Shown here: in pieces, positions 9,140 to 18,541 of the stretch
Layout: each line of letters opens with the position of its first letter
Numbering within the stretch: position 1 is the first letter of the stretch
From: an uncultured Saprospiraceae bacterium
Lineage (GTDB): Bacteria; Bacteroidota; Bacteroidia; Chitinophagales; Saprospiraceae
Direction: 5' to 3'
Assembly: GCA_937951615.1 (NCBI GenBank)
Contig: CALFBH010000043.1
Span: 41,452-105,451 of the forward strand
DNA length: 64,000 nt
Program-made: the position numbers and the translations under genes
The notes under the pieces: generated by a model
Seen by the model: the letters and a program-made list of their open reading frames with translations, nothing else
What the model was told of the DNA's origin: nothing
Databases searched by the model: none

Positions 9140-9442
9140 TCAACTTTCATCAAGCCAATACCCAATGTCCATTTGTTGGTGTAGAACTCTAATGACGTCT
9201 ATAGAGTTAGAAGCGCTTATCTTGTAAAAAATAATGTGCGATTTGACTTGTAGTCCTCTATAGCCTTTTTTAACATGGTCATACATCCGACCAATCGCAG
9301 GATATTTTACGAGATACTCTATTTGCTCATAAATTAGGGTGTAATATTTATCAGCCTGTTCGGAAGACCACTTTTCATTTGTATGAAGCCATATTTCATC
9401 AATATCACTAATGGCTTTTTCGGAGATGCTGTAATTTGCCAT
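9140..9442 (-). CDS. ParE/RelE superfamily toxin
   Basis: A 100-residue toxin of the ParE fold. It shows the typical start YSISEKAISDIDEIWLHT, the YPAIGRMYDHVKKGYRGLQV strand region, and the C-terminal HIIFYKI..IDVIRVLHQQMD. ParE proteins poison DNA gyrase. The antitoxin gene lies immediately upstream, with one base between the antitoxin stop and the toxin start, so the pair is co-translated. Confidence 0.92.
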   Translation of the reverse strand: MANYSISEKAISDIDEIWLHTNEKWSSEQADKYYTLIYEQIEYLVKYPAIGRMYDHVKKGYRGLQVKSHIIFYKISASNSIDVIRVLHQQMDIGYWLDES

Positions 9443-9443
9443 T

Positions 9444-9686
9444 CTACAAGTGCTTTTTATGTAAAGACTTTAAGTGTTCTGTTGGATTAAAATTTTCTAC
9501 CAACGTAGTGCTTTCTCCCAATTCAAGTGCCTTTTGCAAAGCATTTAATTTTGTTTCTTCTGCTTCCAGTAATCTAAGACCTGCTCTGAGCACTTCACTA
9601 ACTGAGCTATATCTACCCGAATTAATGTTGGACTGAATAAATGTTTCAAAATGTGAACCCAGTGAAACGGACGTATTTTTACCCAT
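9444..9686 (-). CDS. ParD-like ribbon-helix-helix antitoxin
   Basis: An 80-residue antitoxin. The N-terminal ribbon-helix-helix ([18 protein letters not shown], then [21 protein letters not shown]) is a standard ParD DNA-binding domain. The C-terminal tail ([17 protein letters not shown]) would bind and block the toxin. It is the first gene of the parDE pair and probably autoregulates it. Confidence 0.92.
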   Translation of the reverse strand: MGKNTSVSLGSHFETFIQSNINSGRYSSVSEVLRAGLRLLEAEETKLNALQKALELGESTTLVENFNPTEHLKSLHKKHL

Positions 9687-9931
9687 ATTATTATTGTTTT
9701 CAACAAAGTTACCAAAAATTGGTAATTATTGCAAGGGGAATTGGTGTTTATGGGAAGTGAGATTTGAAAGATTTGTCCTAACGTCAAGAACACAGAATAT
9801 TGAATTTAAGTAAATAAATACTTATATTTGAAAAAAATAAACAATAGAACATGTACGGATTTTACAGGCTGTGATTTAAGGAAAAATCAAGACAGTATAT
9901 TGTTGGATATTATAAAATAAAGGAACAAAAA

Positions 9932-10480
9932 ATGGGACAATTTTTAACAACAGGAATTGCTTACAGATTTCGATTATCAAAATCAGACATAGACCTGGTC
10001 GGGAGGAATGAAGATGATGCCCTACTCGAAGTACAGCATAAATTGTTCGGCACAGAAAAAGCATTATTTGACAGTGTAGCAACTGACGATGGATACATCT
10101 TCAATATCAAAGAAGAAATACTGAACGAAGAATTGATCCCATTTTTGTCAGAATTTTATCAGGATTTTTATGGAAATAAAAATAAGGAATGTCAGCTTGT
10201 ATTGGATAATTTGAAAAAATTAAATTCGCCAGATAAGTGGGAGAGTATATTAGAAGAAGAGACATTTGAATGTTTTCAAATTGACAACTATGCTTATCGG
10301 TATTTTGAGATAAATGGTTCGAGAACTACAATAAATTGTAAAATAGTGATGCTCTCCTTAGAAGGAAAAATAATGATGGAATCTTATGGGCAGCATTTCT
10401 CGTTTTTTGAAGCAGCAATTGCAAAAGCTTACGCTAAATTTGAGCTGTCGAATTTAGTAAGGGTATATATCACAGGTTAA
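9932..10480 (+). CDS. hypothetical protein
   Basis: A 182-residue protein that I cannot assign. It opens MGQFLTTGIAYRFRLSKSDI and has a charged middle (KNKECQLVLDNLKKLNSPDKWESILEEE). There is no signal peptide, membrane helix or catalytic motif. It lies alone between the ParDE pair and the PD-(D/E)XK nuclease, in a region with several defence or toxin-like genes. Codon use and reading-frame length support a real gene. Confidence 0.6.
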   Translation: MGQFLTTGIAYRFRLSKSDIDLVGRNEDDALLEVQHKLFGTEKALFDSVATDDGYIFNIKEEILNEELIPFLSEFYQDFYGNKNKECQLVLDNLKKLNSPDKWESILEEETFECFQIDNYAYRYFEINGSRTTINCKIVMLSLEGKIMMESYGQHFSFFEAAIAKAYAKFELSNLVRVYITG

Positions 10481-10528
10481 AGTCCTGTACATCAACCCGC
10501 AACCCGCAACCCACCAACTCGCAACTCA

Positions 10529-13270
10529 TCAAACCCCCCGAATCAAAGCCCCATAAGCATCAAAAGGTGCATTCTCATCTTTCATTTCCAGTACATCCAG
10601 CAATTCACTCACCCGCAATTCCTCTTCTACAAACTCATGGCGATTCTGTTCGGTACGAATTTCTAGTTTGCCTGCCTTGAGTTGTTCCATGCGCCACTGA
10701 TAAGTATTTTGCATTTTCTGCCAGATACGCTGATTGATTTCTAAGTGGTCGGCATCTGGGACAACGGCAATAGCTTCGGCGAAAGCCTGATTATTTCGAG
10801 CAATCATTTTACCATCTTCAATAATAAAATAAGCCGTGTGTGCCCAGTTGTCATCTTCGGTCAGCAGACGGGAATACATGACGAGTTGAAGGTCTTCTTC
10901 GTTTTTGATGAGTCGGGTACGACGGGCAGTGCCGCGCCATTTGAGATCGACAACCGCCTGTTCGCCATTGTCTTTTTTTAGTACTAAATCGGCGATGCCC
11001 TTGACGGGAATGCCCATAAATTTGCCGACTAAATGTTGCTCTGTTTTGCAGGAAGTCCAGCCATTAGCCTGTATCATACTGATAAGACTCCAGGCAGAAA
11101 ATTTCATTTTATTTTCAAAACTAATGCGCTCCGGTTCGCGTCCGTATAATAGCAAAATTGCCCCTTCTTCTTCCAGCAAACGCTGAATGCGCTCGTCTAT
11201 CCATTTGGAGACATCCGATTTTTTCCATTGTAAAATGTCTTCTTTTTCAAACATCTCTTCAAATACCCGATGTGCCAGATTGCCCTTGAGCCTGTTTTCT
11301 TTGGCCACGCTGAGAATAGACGATTTGTTGAGCTTGATTTTGTATTTGAACACCCATTGATAAGGATAATAAAACAGAGATTCCAGACTTGTGTAATGCT
11401 CTTCTTCCCGTTTTTCTAAGCGTTCTGTTTGTTCCAGTTTGAGATAAGGCGGCGTTTGTGTAGGGTGGCGCAGATCTAATTGAACCTTTTTGGGAACAAT
11501 AAAATCCTTCAGTTTTGCAAAGGATTTTTCATCATCCAAATCGAAAGTAACTGCTTCTACATTACTAAAACCAGCTTTCAAATCACCATAAAGCGGATGC
11601 GCCTGCACTTCTTTGCCATCCACAGTTTTGGGCATGATGAGGATCAATTGTTTTCCAGCGCGAAGGATGGGGCAACGGCGTTTCCAGAGCATGGCAGCAT
11701 TTTCTTTCACTACGCTGTCTAGTTGGATGCTTTTCATTGCCAAAGCCTCGACTTCATGTTTGTACCAACGCGAAAAAGGCTGGTCTTTATCTGTTTTTGA
11801 AAAATTCCACCAGAGCACATTTGGCACATCACCAATCAATGCCGCAGAATGATCGACATAAGGCAAATGACCAACCTCCGCCTCCCGAAAACAAACAGGC
11901 GAAGGCTCATAAATGGTGCGTACAATACGTTCCAGACGCAAGTTGCTCAATTGAGTATCGCCATCGGGCAAAGAGAGGAGGAGTTCGCGTACCCGCTTGG
12001 CTTGCTCACTGAGCACCAACAGAGAATTTTGCGCACTGCCCATGTTTTCATACTGCTTCGCTGCCCAGCGCGACACATAATCGAAGACCTTGATGGCTTC
12101 GTCTCTAGGTACCGTTTTATCAATATCATAGCGACGGCGTTCAAACCAAAAATCGTATTCTTTCCGAATGGCATCTACATCAATATTTTTATCCTCTTTG
12201 GCGCGTTCTTCCAGTTCTTCAAAATAGCCCAATACTTTTGCAATCCATTGCTCACTACGTAGCCCAGGCGTCTTGGCAATCTGCTCGGCAAGCAATATTG
12301 CTAGTCCGTCATCCAGTGGTTTTACCGCCAAGGAAACAAACTCCATGACTTTGTAAGGATCAACAGGCTGCCACAAAAAAGCACTGACCAGCTTGATGAT
12401 TTGCAAGGTCGGACGCGCGAGTGAAGCCGATAAAATTCCCATACTCGGCAAGCCTTCCTGTATCAGCGCATTGTCCAAAGCCCGGTTTTTTTCTGGCACT
12501 ACGCATAAAGGACGGAAGCCTTCATTATGCAGAAAAAACTTAGCCAACCATGCCGCAGCATCCGTTTCTCGTCTGGATTCCAGAATAAGCAAAGAACCAT
12601 CTGTTTGCAATTTTTGCTTGGCAGGTTTTTCTTTGGAGGATAAAATATGTTGAAATTTTGCGAGGTCATTTCCAGTCGCAGCAGTTTGTATAGGCAACTG
12701 CGTTATGGCTATTTCTTTTTCTTTAAATAAATTGAAAAGTCGTTGGAAATGAATAGGTAAGAGGTCGAAAGGTTCATTATGATAAACAGTCTCAAAGCCA
12801 GGATGCCGATCTTGCAAGGCTTCCAGTACCTGCACAAAACGATCTGCAAAACCCAGGGACAACATATCGCCCTCCTGCAATCGTAATTGCTCAATACTCG
12901 CTGCCACCTTCAGTCGGTCGGGCATGAAATCATTGGTCTCAAAATCCCAGCCTGCCAGAAGCAATTCGTCTCGTCGGGACAATAAATTACCCGCCGTTGC
13001 CAGACTATCGGCTCCAAAAGAGGCTCCATAAAAGACTTCGGGATAGAGTTTTAAGTGCTTCTGTAAAGTCTGCCGATATTGCTCCATCCGCAGATAGTTA
13101 TTATTGGAAGGATAGTCGGCTGTTCCCAACTGCTTTTCCAATAAACTCAATAAGCCCGATGGGCCGCAATAATAAGTACCGCTATCTGTTGTTGCGCCGA
13201 GGTCAGTCGCTTTGGGATAAGCAGTTTCGTCTAAGTGTAATCCAAAGTATAGTTGGGTAGAGAGGCTCAT
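10529..13270 (-). CDS. large PD-(D/E)XK nuclease family protein (AddB-like)
   Basis: A 913-residue protein. The C-terminal nuclease domain is visible around residues 750-780 as PVKGIADLVLKK followed by QAVVDLKWRG, which is the D...D-x-K active site, then a LVMYSRLL helix as in RecB/AddB-type nucleases. The N-terminal two thirds look like an inactivated helicase scaffold (for example LIGDVPNVLWWNF and LLVLSEQAKRVRELL). No intact Walker A is seen. It probably works in DNA end processing with a helicase partner not in this window. It is monocistronic. Confidence 0.82.
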   Translation of the reverse strand: MSLSTQLYFGLHLDETAYPKATDLGATTDSGTYYCGPSGLLSLLEKQLGTADYPSNNNYLRMEQYRQTLQKHLKLYPEVFYGASFGADSLATAGNLLSRRDELLLAGWDFETNDFMPDRLKVAASIEQLRLQEGDMLSLGFADRFVQVLEALQDRHPGFETVYHNEPFDLLPIHFQRLFNLFKEKEIAITQLPIQTAATGNDLAKFQHILSSKEKPAKQKLQTDGSLLILESRRETDAAAWLAKFFLHNEGFRPLCVVPEKNRALDNALIQEGLPSMGILSASLARPTLQIIKLVSAFLWQPVDPYKVMEFVSLAVKPLDDGLAILLAEQIAKTPGLRSEQWIAKVLGYFEELEERAKEDKNIDVDAIRKEYDFWFERRRYDIDKTVPRDEAIKVFDYVSRWAAKQYENMGSAQNSLLVLSEQAKRVRELLLSLPDGDTQLSNLRLERIVRTIYEPSPVCFREAEVGHLPYVDHSAALIGDVPNVLWWNFSKTDKDQPFSRWYKHEVEALAMKSIQLDSVVKENAAMLWKRRCPILRAGKQLILIMPKTVDGKEVQAHPLYGDLKAGFSNVEAVTFDLDDEKSFAKLKDFIVPKKVQLDLRHPTQTPPYLKLEQTERLEKREEEHYTSLESLFYYPYQWVFKYKIKLNKSSILSVAKENRLKGNLAHRVFEEMFEKEDILQWKKSDVSKWIDERIQRLLEEEGAILLLYGREPERISFENKMKFSAWSLISMIQANGWTSCKTEQHLVGKFMGIPVKGIADLVLKKDNGEQAVVDLKWRGTARRTRLIKNEEDLQLVMYSRLLTEDDNWAHTAYFIIEDGKMIARNNQAFAEAIAVVPDADHLEINQRIWQKMQNTYQWRMEQLKAGKLEIRTEQNRHEFVEEELRVSELLDVLEMKDENAPFDAYGALIRGV

Positions 13271-13423
13271 ATTTCGTATTCAATATTTGCCTCTAAGATA
13301 CGGAGTTTAATTACGAATTACGAATGGTTTAATTACTAATGCAGTTAGCCAATAAAGCGATTCGTAATTCCCCGATTAGCAATTGTCTTTGCGATTCGTA
13401 ATTCGTAATTAAAAGATTAATAA

Positions 13424-14461
13424 TTATTTAACTGCATATTTGACTGGCATTTTATCAAAATGAGCCAGTAGCAGGTATTGTACAATTTGATCCAAATCAT
13501 CTTTGCTCATACTGCTGATGCAATAAGGATCTTTGAGGGAAATAATTTCGTAATAAATATACTCATCTGCCAGCGATTCGCCTATAGCTACACTGAATGC
13601 CTCCATTTCGGGATATTGAACTTTAGGGTCGGCATATTTCATCAATTCGTAGGCGATAACGCCATTGAGCAAGCTTTCTTTATATCGAATCATGTCAAGT
13701 TCCTGCTCGTTTTTGGCGGCTTTAGTTTTGGCATATTCAGGCTCGTTTTCCCAAACGGCTTCGCTCATGGCATAGGCTTTCCAGGCTTCGCCTTCATAGC
13801 TAATTTTTACGGTATTCGACTCATTCTCGATTTTCATTTTAGGAACAAAAGACCAGTCTTTATAAGCCATACCGTTCAATAAAGCTACTTTTTGAAGCGT
13901 TTCCTGCACCCTTGGGTTATTGCGATTGAGTGCTTTCGCAAATAAAGCTGCTTTGAATGCCGTTTCGTACTCCTCTTTTTCTATCAGACTTCTGGCTATT
14001 TCCAAATAGGCCTCATAGTCGATATAATTAACCGTCGTAGATTTTTTATACCAGGACAAAGCCTGATCAGGTGTGTTTTCGTATTGGTAAGTTCGCCCCA
14101 TGAGCGTCATTAAGCCGGAATGTGAGGGCATAGCTTCGAGTGCTTTACTCAGCTCTGCTCTGGCTTTTACATATTCTTTTTTCTGTAGAAATTTAATCGC
14201 TTTATTTCGCTGAGACTTGACGAATTTAGATTCAGTTTCTCGGTAATTTAAGACCTGTTGCTCGCCATTTTCCTGAACGACAAACAAACCTGCACCAATC
14301 ATTGGAAATTCGGTATCTAGGTCGGGTATAGCCTCGGAAGTGTATTCGTATTGTAGGTCAGATTGATGGACGAGCGTTTTTAAATCGCTGGGCGTATTGA
14401 GCTTTTGCGCAAATAGGCAGACTGGCAAGCACAGCCACAGGATGGTGTGTACTAATTTCAT
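13424..14461 (-). CDS. secreted TPR-repeat protein
   Basis: A 345-residue exported protein. The signal peptide is MKLVHTILWLCLPVCLFAQ. Three TPR-like units follow from about residue 90: FLQKKEYVKARAELSKALEA, then LMTLMGRTYQYENTPDQALSWY, then EIARSLIEKEEYETAFKAAL. The C-terminal half is not recognised. It probably acts in the periplasm as a binding scaffold. The 3' side carries tandem ATTACGAATT words (13306-13425). Confidence 0.75.
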   Translation of the reverse strand: MKLVHTILWLCLPVCLFAQKLNTPSDLKTLVHQSDLQYEYTSEAIPDLDTEFPMIGAGLFVVQENGEQQVLNYRETESKFVKSQRNKAIKFLQKKEYVKARAELSKALEAMPSHSGLMTLMGRTYQYENTPDQALSWYKKSTTVNYIDYEAYLEIARSLIEKEEYETAFKAALFAKALNRNNPRVQETLQKVALLNGMAYKDWSFVPKMKIENESNTVKISYEGEAWKAYAMSEAVWENEPEYAKTKAAKNEQELDMIRYKESLLNGVIAYELMKYADPKVQYPEMEAFSVAIGESLADEYIYYEIISLKDPYCISSMSKDDLDQIVQYLLLAHFDKMPVKYAVK

Positions 14462-14797
14462 GTTTCCTCTGTATTGGATGGTAAAGGATGTTTTTAATCA
14501 CCCTTGAAATTGCCGGTCTTTGAGGATGTTGGGGTATTTGAGTATTGTTGTATTAGAGACTTGGGTAAGATTTTGCTTTGCAAAATCACTAATAAGTAAT
14601 TGAACAAAATTATCTATAATTTAAATTTTGAATAAAAAGCTAATTGTCAGTGTTTTATATCGTTTTAAATTTAAACTTATCCCAATATACCAATACCCTA
14701 ATCACCAGTTACCAAAAACCGACGGTTCTTTGTATATTCCATTTGTCGTTCCAGTAGTAAAAAAATGTTTTGCTTGTGTGAGTTTGTTGGAAATTTA

Positions 14798-14905
14798 CCC
14801 TTTGGGCTACACTTGTGAAATTTTCTTTTGTGCTGCGTTGCTCTTCGGTCACGTAGCTATGGCTATGTTTCCTCATCGCGCCTTGCACAAAACAAAATTT
14901 CAAGG
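14798..14905 (-). repeat. structured dispersed repeat B, copy 1
   Basis: Read on the minus strand it gives TGAAATTTTGTTTTGTGC, then AAGGCGCGATGAGGAAACAT, GACCGAAGAGCAACGCAG, then CACAAAAGAAAATTTCA. The ends pair over about 17 bp. A second copy at 40369-40455 has the same conserved loop but different, still complementary, stem bases. Confidence 0.75.
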
Positions 14906-15184
14906 CGTTCGCTCCAAAAGCAAATTTCTAATAAACTCTAATTCTAATGTACTGTTAGCCTTTTATGATTTTTTGAAACCTTTTATCTTTAATCTTTTAT
15001 TTTGGGGGTATTGAATTATACGGTATCATCATTTGAAGGTTGCCGGGACGCCTTCTTTTCTTTTGATTTATTTTTTTAATATTTGATTGGATTGGTGGGT
15101 TGCGAGTTGCGAGTTGTCGTGGTTTGCTTCGCAAACAAATTACATCAACACTGTAACACATCAACACAGCAACACAATTATACG

Positions 15185-15192
15185 TATCTTTG
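15185..15192 (+). promoter_or_regulatory. -7 promoter box, Bacteroidota type
   Basis: TATCTTTG matches the TAnnTTTG consensus, only 7 bp before the ATG at 15200. The transcript would be nearly leaderless. No TTG -33 element at normal spacing is evident. Confidence 0.45.
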
Positions 15193-15199
15193 CAAAACC

Positions 15200-16252
15200 A
15201 TGTCAGATAAAGAAAATACAATCACTAAAAATTCAGAAGACGAACTCTTCGAGCATCACCGCTATACCGCCGATCCTGGGCAGCACCTGATGCGACTAGA
15301 TAAATTTCTGGTGAATAAATCCGAACGAATTACCCGCAACAGAATACAGCAGGCGATTCGAAACGGTTCAGTATTGGTCAATGGCGAACCTGTCAAGCCT
15401 AATTATAAGATTCGCCCTAAAGATGTGGTCACGCTGATGTTGCCCAAACCGCCTCGCGAAAACCACATCATTCCTGAAGATATTCCTTTAGACATTCGAT
15501 ATGAAGACGATGATGTACTGGTCATTTTCAAGCCGCCTGGCTTAGTCGTACATCCTGGAGTTGGTAACCATAGTGGTACTTTGGTCAATGCTTTGGCTTA
15601 TCATTTTCGGGACTTACCTGTGATGGAAGGCAATTTGTCTGACCGACCTGGCATTGTGCATCGGATAGATAAAGACACTTCTGGGCTGATGGTGATTGCT
15701 AAGAATCCCGCTGCCATGTCGCATCTTGCCAAGCAGTTTTTCGATCATACGATAGGTCGTCGTTATGTGGCTTTGGTCTGGAGCGAGCCGGAAGAAGAGG
15801 AAGGTACGATTATCAAAAATATCGGCAGACATCCACGTTATCGAACGTTGCAGGAAGTTTTTCCCGCTGATGGCGAAGAAGGCAAACATGCCGTCACGCA
15901 TTATAAAGTACTCAGACGGATGTATTATGTCAGCTTGGTCGAATGTCATCTGGAAACAGGTCGTACTCACCAAATTCGCGTACACATGAAATCCATTGGC
16001 TGTCCAGTCTTCAATGACAAACAGTATGGTGGGGATAAGGTGGTGAAAGGCACGATTTTTACGAAGTATCGTCGCTTTGTGGAAAATTGTTTTGACTTGC
16101 TGCCTCGTCAGGGCTTACACGCAATTTCGCTTGGCTTCGTGCATCCCACGACAGGGGAGGAGATGCTTTTTGAAACAGATTTACCAGAAGATATGCAGAA
16201 CGTGATAGACAGGTGGGAAGTGTATCTTGGGGGAAGGACGAATCAGAAGTAA
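15200..16252 (+). CDS. rluD: RluA/RluD family 23S rRNA pseudouridine synthase
   Basis: A 350-residue pseudouridine synthase. An N-terminal S4 RNA-binding domain (LMRLDKFLVNKSERITRNRI, NGSVLVNGEPVKPNYKI) precedes the catalytic domain. The HRIDKDTSGLMVIAKN motif contains the catalytic Asp, and RTHQIRVHMKSIGCP is the second RluA signature. These enzymes isomerise uridines in 23S rRNA helix 69. The ORF is open further upstream, but I choose the ATG at 15200, which fits the promoter box and the family's usual start. Confidence 0.92.
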   Translation: MSDKENTITKNSEDELFEHHRYTADPGQHLMRLDKFLVNKSERITRNRIQQAIRNGSVLVNGEPVKPNYKIRPKDVVTLMLPKPPRENHIIPEDIPLDIRYEDDDVLVIFKPPGLVVHPGVGNHSGTLVNALAYHFRDLPVMEGNLSDRPGIVHRIDKDTSGLMVIAKNPAAMSHLAKQFFDHTIGRRYVALVWSEPEEEEGTIIKNIGRHPRYRTLQEVFPADGEEGKHAVTHYKVLRRMYYVSLVECHLETGRTHQIRVHMKSIGCPVFNDKQYGGDKVVKGTIFTKYRRFVENCFDLLPRQGLHAISLGFVHPTTGEEMLFETDLPEDMQNVIDRWEVYLGGRTNQK

Positions 16253-16279
16253 TTAGAAGTTCAAGTTCAAAAAACTATT

Positions 16280-16325
16280 AAAAGTCAATTAGCCAAAGAG
16301 TGGCGTTTGGTTGAATCCCTTCCAC
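16280..16325 (-). repeat. dispersed repeat A, partial copy
   Basis: The minus strand reads GATTCAACCAAACGCCACTC followed by TTTGGCTAATTGAC. This matches the first part of repeat A at 4250-4300 (ACTCAACTAAACGCCACT, ATTGGCTTATTG). Confidence 0.5.
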
Positions 16326-16337
16326 TTAAAATAGTTA

Positions 16338-17270
16338 TTATTCGTCAATTATTTTTACAATATCTTTGCAAAATGCATCATTTGCAATTAAACTCGAAAG
16401 AGTTGTTCTAAAATTTCTTAATTCTCTTTCCTCAAGTAATTCCTGCTCGGAACTTTTTCCTATATGACCCTTTTTTAAATATAGATCGATGCATTTATCA
16501 ATTCCAGCCAAAGTTGTAGGCATGTCATATAGGCTTAATTTATTCGAATCTTCTTTATTGTAAGTTACATATATGGGGAAATTTCTATTCGCACAGGGTA
16601 ATTGAATCTGTTTTAGGTTGTTTTGCCTAAAGTAAATGACTGACCTTTTTTTAATGTCGGCATCTAAATCTTTTGGCATAACAATATTTAGCTCAAAGTT
16701 AGAAAATCGTTGTCCCTCTATATGAAATTCTGCCTTTAGAAGTAAAGTTTCTGTAGCAATCTTTATAAAGTTGAAAAAATAACCTATAGCCAGAGCAGTA
16801 GAAGGTAAGAGTCCCAACTCCCCTAGTCGATTTTTTTCATGTATAGTATCTTTTATTTTTTGGAGATTTTGATTTAAAGATTTTGATTTGGATAATCCAC
16901 TTTGGATGTTAAAACTAGGAATTGAGATTCCTAATAAGTCAGATGGTAATTTTGCACCGTCCTCTTGCATTACGAAGGCCCTTGAAGGTCCTAATCTTCC
17001 TAAAAACAGTCCAAACTCAAATAGTATATTATCTCTTGGAACTTCAAAAGGTTTATTTCTAGACACAGAGTAATCATCTTTTGTCGCAATTAAGACGCCA
17101 AAGTCAAATAGGCTTGCTTCTTTAAGTAATGTATCTAAAAAACTATTATTATATTTGAAAGTGGTATCATTCCAGATATAGCACTCAAAGTCTTGAGATA
17201 AGTAATTTTTTACATGGTTTGCAACTTTTAAGCCTTCAGAAGAAGAACCGATAAAAATTCGTGTTTTCAT
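16338..17270 (-). CDS. TIR-STING, CBASS effector
   Basis: A 310-residue two-domain effector. Residues 1-125 form a TIR-like NADase domain: RIFIGSSSEGLKVAN at the start, DFGVLIATKDD, and PRDNILFEFGLFLGRLG with the probable catalytic Glu at residue 85. Residues 153-310 match bacterial STING: GLLPSTALAIGYFFNF, then YDMPTTL, where Asp249 and Thr253 have the spacing of known cyclic-dinucleotide contacts. In characterised homologues c-di-GMP binding causes STING filament formation, NAD+ depletion and cell death. Its start overlaps the CD-NTase stop by ATGA, giving a minimal type I-D CBASS operon. Confidence 0.87.
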   Translation of the reverse strand: MKTRIFIGSSSEGLKVANHVKNYLSQDFECYIWNDTTFKYNNSFLDTLLKEASLFDFGVLIATKDDYSVSRNKPFEVPRDNILFEFGLFLGRLGPSRAFVMQEDGAKLPSDLLGISIPSFNIQSGLSKSKSLNQNLQKIKDTIHEKNRLGELGLLPSTALAIGYFFNFIKIATETLLLKAEFHIEGQRFSNFELNIVMPKDLDADIKKRSVIYFRQNNLKQIQLPCANRNFPIYVTYNKEDSNKLSLYDMPTTLAGIDKCIDLYLKKGHIGKSSEQELLEERELRNFRTTLSSLIANDAFCKDIVKIIDE

Positions 17271-18310
17271 GGTGTTGAATAATATATTATATCATTGTCA
17301 ATTTCTCTATGATGTAGTCTGAGCTCATCCACTACATCTTGGATTAATTCATCTAATTCGAGTTTAATACTCTTAAGTCCAGTAATTTTTGAGGAATTAT
17401 TCCCAAAAACATATTCTGATTGATTTGGACTTTTTAGTTGTTCTCTGTACCACTGTTGATTAATAAGGCGCTCAAGTTGTTTACTTGCTTCTTGTAGAAG
17501 TAAAAGTTGTTGGTCGTCTCTTTTGTAAAGAGAAGTCTCAGGTATATCATATAAAAGAGATGTGATTTCAAAACTTGTCAATTCTACCTTATTTTCAGCA
17601 TCTACCTTTAACGTTTTTAGCAGGCGAATTAATTTCTGTAAACCATTATTAACTCTTTGCCCTTTCTGATTAACCATAGCTATATGTAGAAAAGGGAATC
17701 CTGCCTTTTTTGTATGCTCGTGATAGTTATATATTTCAACACCTCTATAATCTTCTCCCATCCCATATACTGCAAAATTGTTGGAATTAAACCAGTTACA
17801 TACAACAACATCTACCTTTCTTTTGGGATTAGTTGGAATAACTTGAATAGATTTTGATTTTGAATTATCCACATCTTTATAGATTTTGTTCAGAATCTTA
17901 AAAGATGCGTTACGTAGTTCCCTTAAGTCATCAAGAGGGATTCCAGAATATGGATTAGGTGGAATTTGAGGATTTTCAAGCACTTCATATTTTTTGGTAA
18001 ATACTAATAAGTCAATATCGCTATGTAATATGATATTTGTATTCATCATGGCAGAGCCTTGATATTTGTATTCGGAATGTAAACCTATATTGTATAATTC
18101 TTTATGTAAGTGAGACTTTATTTTACTTGATGCATTAAAGGTGTTTGTATTGTATGCTACATCAATGGGTTGCATAGCTTCAAGAGCATACTTTACACTG
18201 CCTTTATACTGCGTTTTGTAAAATGATTCAGAAAGAATAGCTTTGTTAAGCTGATCATCGAACCTTCTTCGTTTTAAATTTTCAATTCGTTTATTGTAAT
18301 CTCTTCTCAT
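17267..18310 (-). CDS. cdnE: CD-NTase of the CBASS operon (CdnE-type)
   Basis: A 347-residue cGAS/DncV-like nucleotidyltransferase. The active site is GS at residues 85-86 followed by HSDIDLLV, with Asp98 and Asp100, and a third Asp at about 167 in KRKVDVVV. All metal ligands are intact. Paired with TIR-STING, it should make c-di-GMP on phage infection, as known CdnE enzymes of STING operons do. The operon has no Cap2/Cap3 ancillary genes. The DNA is more AT-rich than neighbouring housekeeping genes, consistent with transfer. Confidence 0.88.
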   Translation of the reverse strand: MRRDYNKRIENLKRRRFDDQLNKAILSESFYKTQYKGSVKYALEAMQPIDVAYNTNTFNASSKIKSHLHKELYNIGLHSEYKYQGSAMMNTNIILHSDIDLLVFTKKYEVLENPQIPPNPYSGIPLDDLRELRNASFKILNKIYKDVDNSKSKSIQVIPTNPKRKVDVVVCNWFNSNNFAVYGMGEDYRGVEIYNYHEHTKKAGFPFLHIAMVNQKGQRVNNGLQKLIRLLKTLKVDAENKVELTSFEITSLLYDIPETSLYKRDDQQLLLLQEASKQLERLINQQWYREQLKSPNQSEYVFGNNSSKITGLKSIKLELDELIQDVVDELRLHHREIDNDIIYYSTP

Positions 18311-18361
18311 GGAGGTTGTTTTAACAATTGGTAAAAACCAATTATATCATAGTAATATAAA

Positions 18362-18408
18362 CCGAGAAATAGATTTTGAAAGTATAAAAGATATGAAGTA
18401 TTTCTCGG
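18362..18408. repeat. perfect 10-bp inverted repeat upstream of CBASS
   Basis: CCGAGAAATA (18362-18371) and TATTTCTCGG (18399-18408) are perfect arms separated by 27 bp, lying between the CBASS start codon and the promoter-like palindrome. It could be an operator or a 5' UTR stem. Confidence 0.5.
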
Positions 18409-18420
18409 GGTTATTTATAA

Positions 18421-18438
18421 TATCTTTGTGCAAAGATA
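18421..18438. promoter_or_regulatory. palindromic double -7 box
   Basis: TATCTTTGTGCAAAGATA reads TATCTTTG on both strands. The minus-strand copy would drive the CBASS operon, with a ~120-nt leader. The plus-strand copy points into the 3' end of the lipoprotein gene. No clear -33 element is visible on either side. Confidence 0.4.
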
Positions 18439-18541
18439 ACCATAAAGATTGAAATAAAAAATATTATTTTGTAGTACTACAAGAATTAGCTTGTCAAAAA
18501 GAATTGTGGCAAGTATTGTAAAAGTCACAATTTTTCAATCA

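Larger units (their letters stand above)
14462..15199. other. 738-bp gene-free interval with repeats
   Basis: No convincing gene. The 128-codon plus-strand ORF at 14628-15014 runs through repeat B and is low-complexity. The interval contains repeat B copy 1 (14798-14905), GCGAGTTGCGAGTTG words at 15098-15116, and CA-rich leader repeats just before the RluD-type gene (15144-15176). Confidence 0.6.

Noticed and set aside
14628..15014. 128-codon plus-strand ORF
   Set aside because: It runs through dispersed repeat B and low-complexity DNA, with no recognisable protein pattern.
15083..15199. Upstream extension of the RluD-type gene
   Set aside because: The extension translates CA-rich and GCGAGTT word repeats and crosses the promoter box; the conserved protein begins at 15200.
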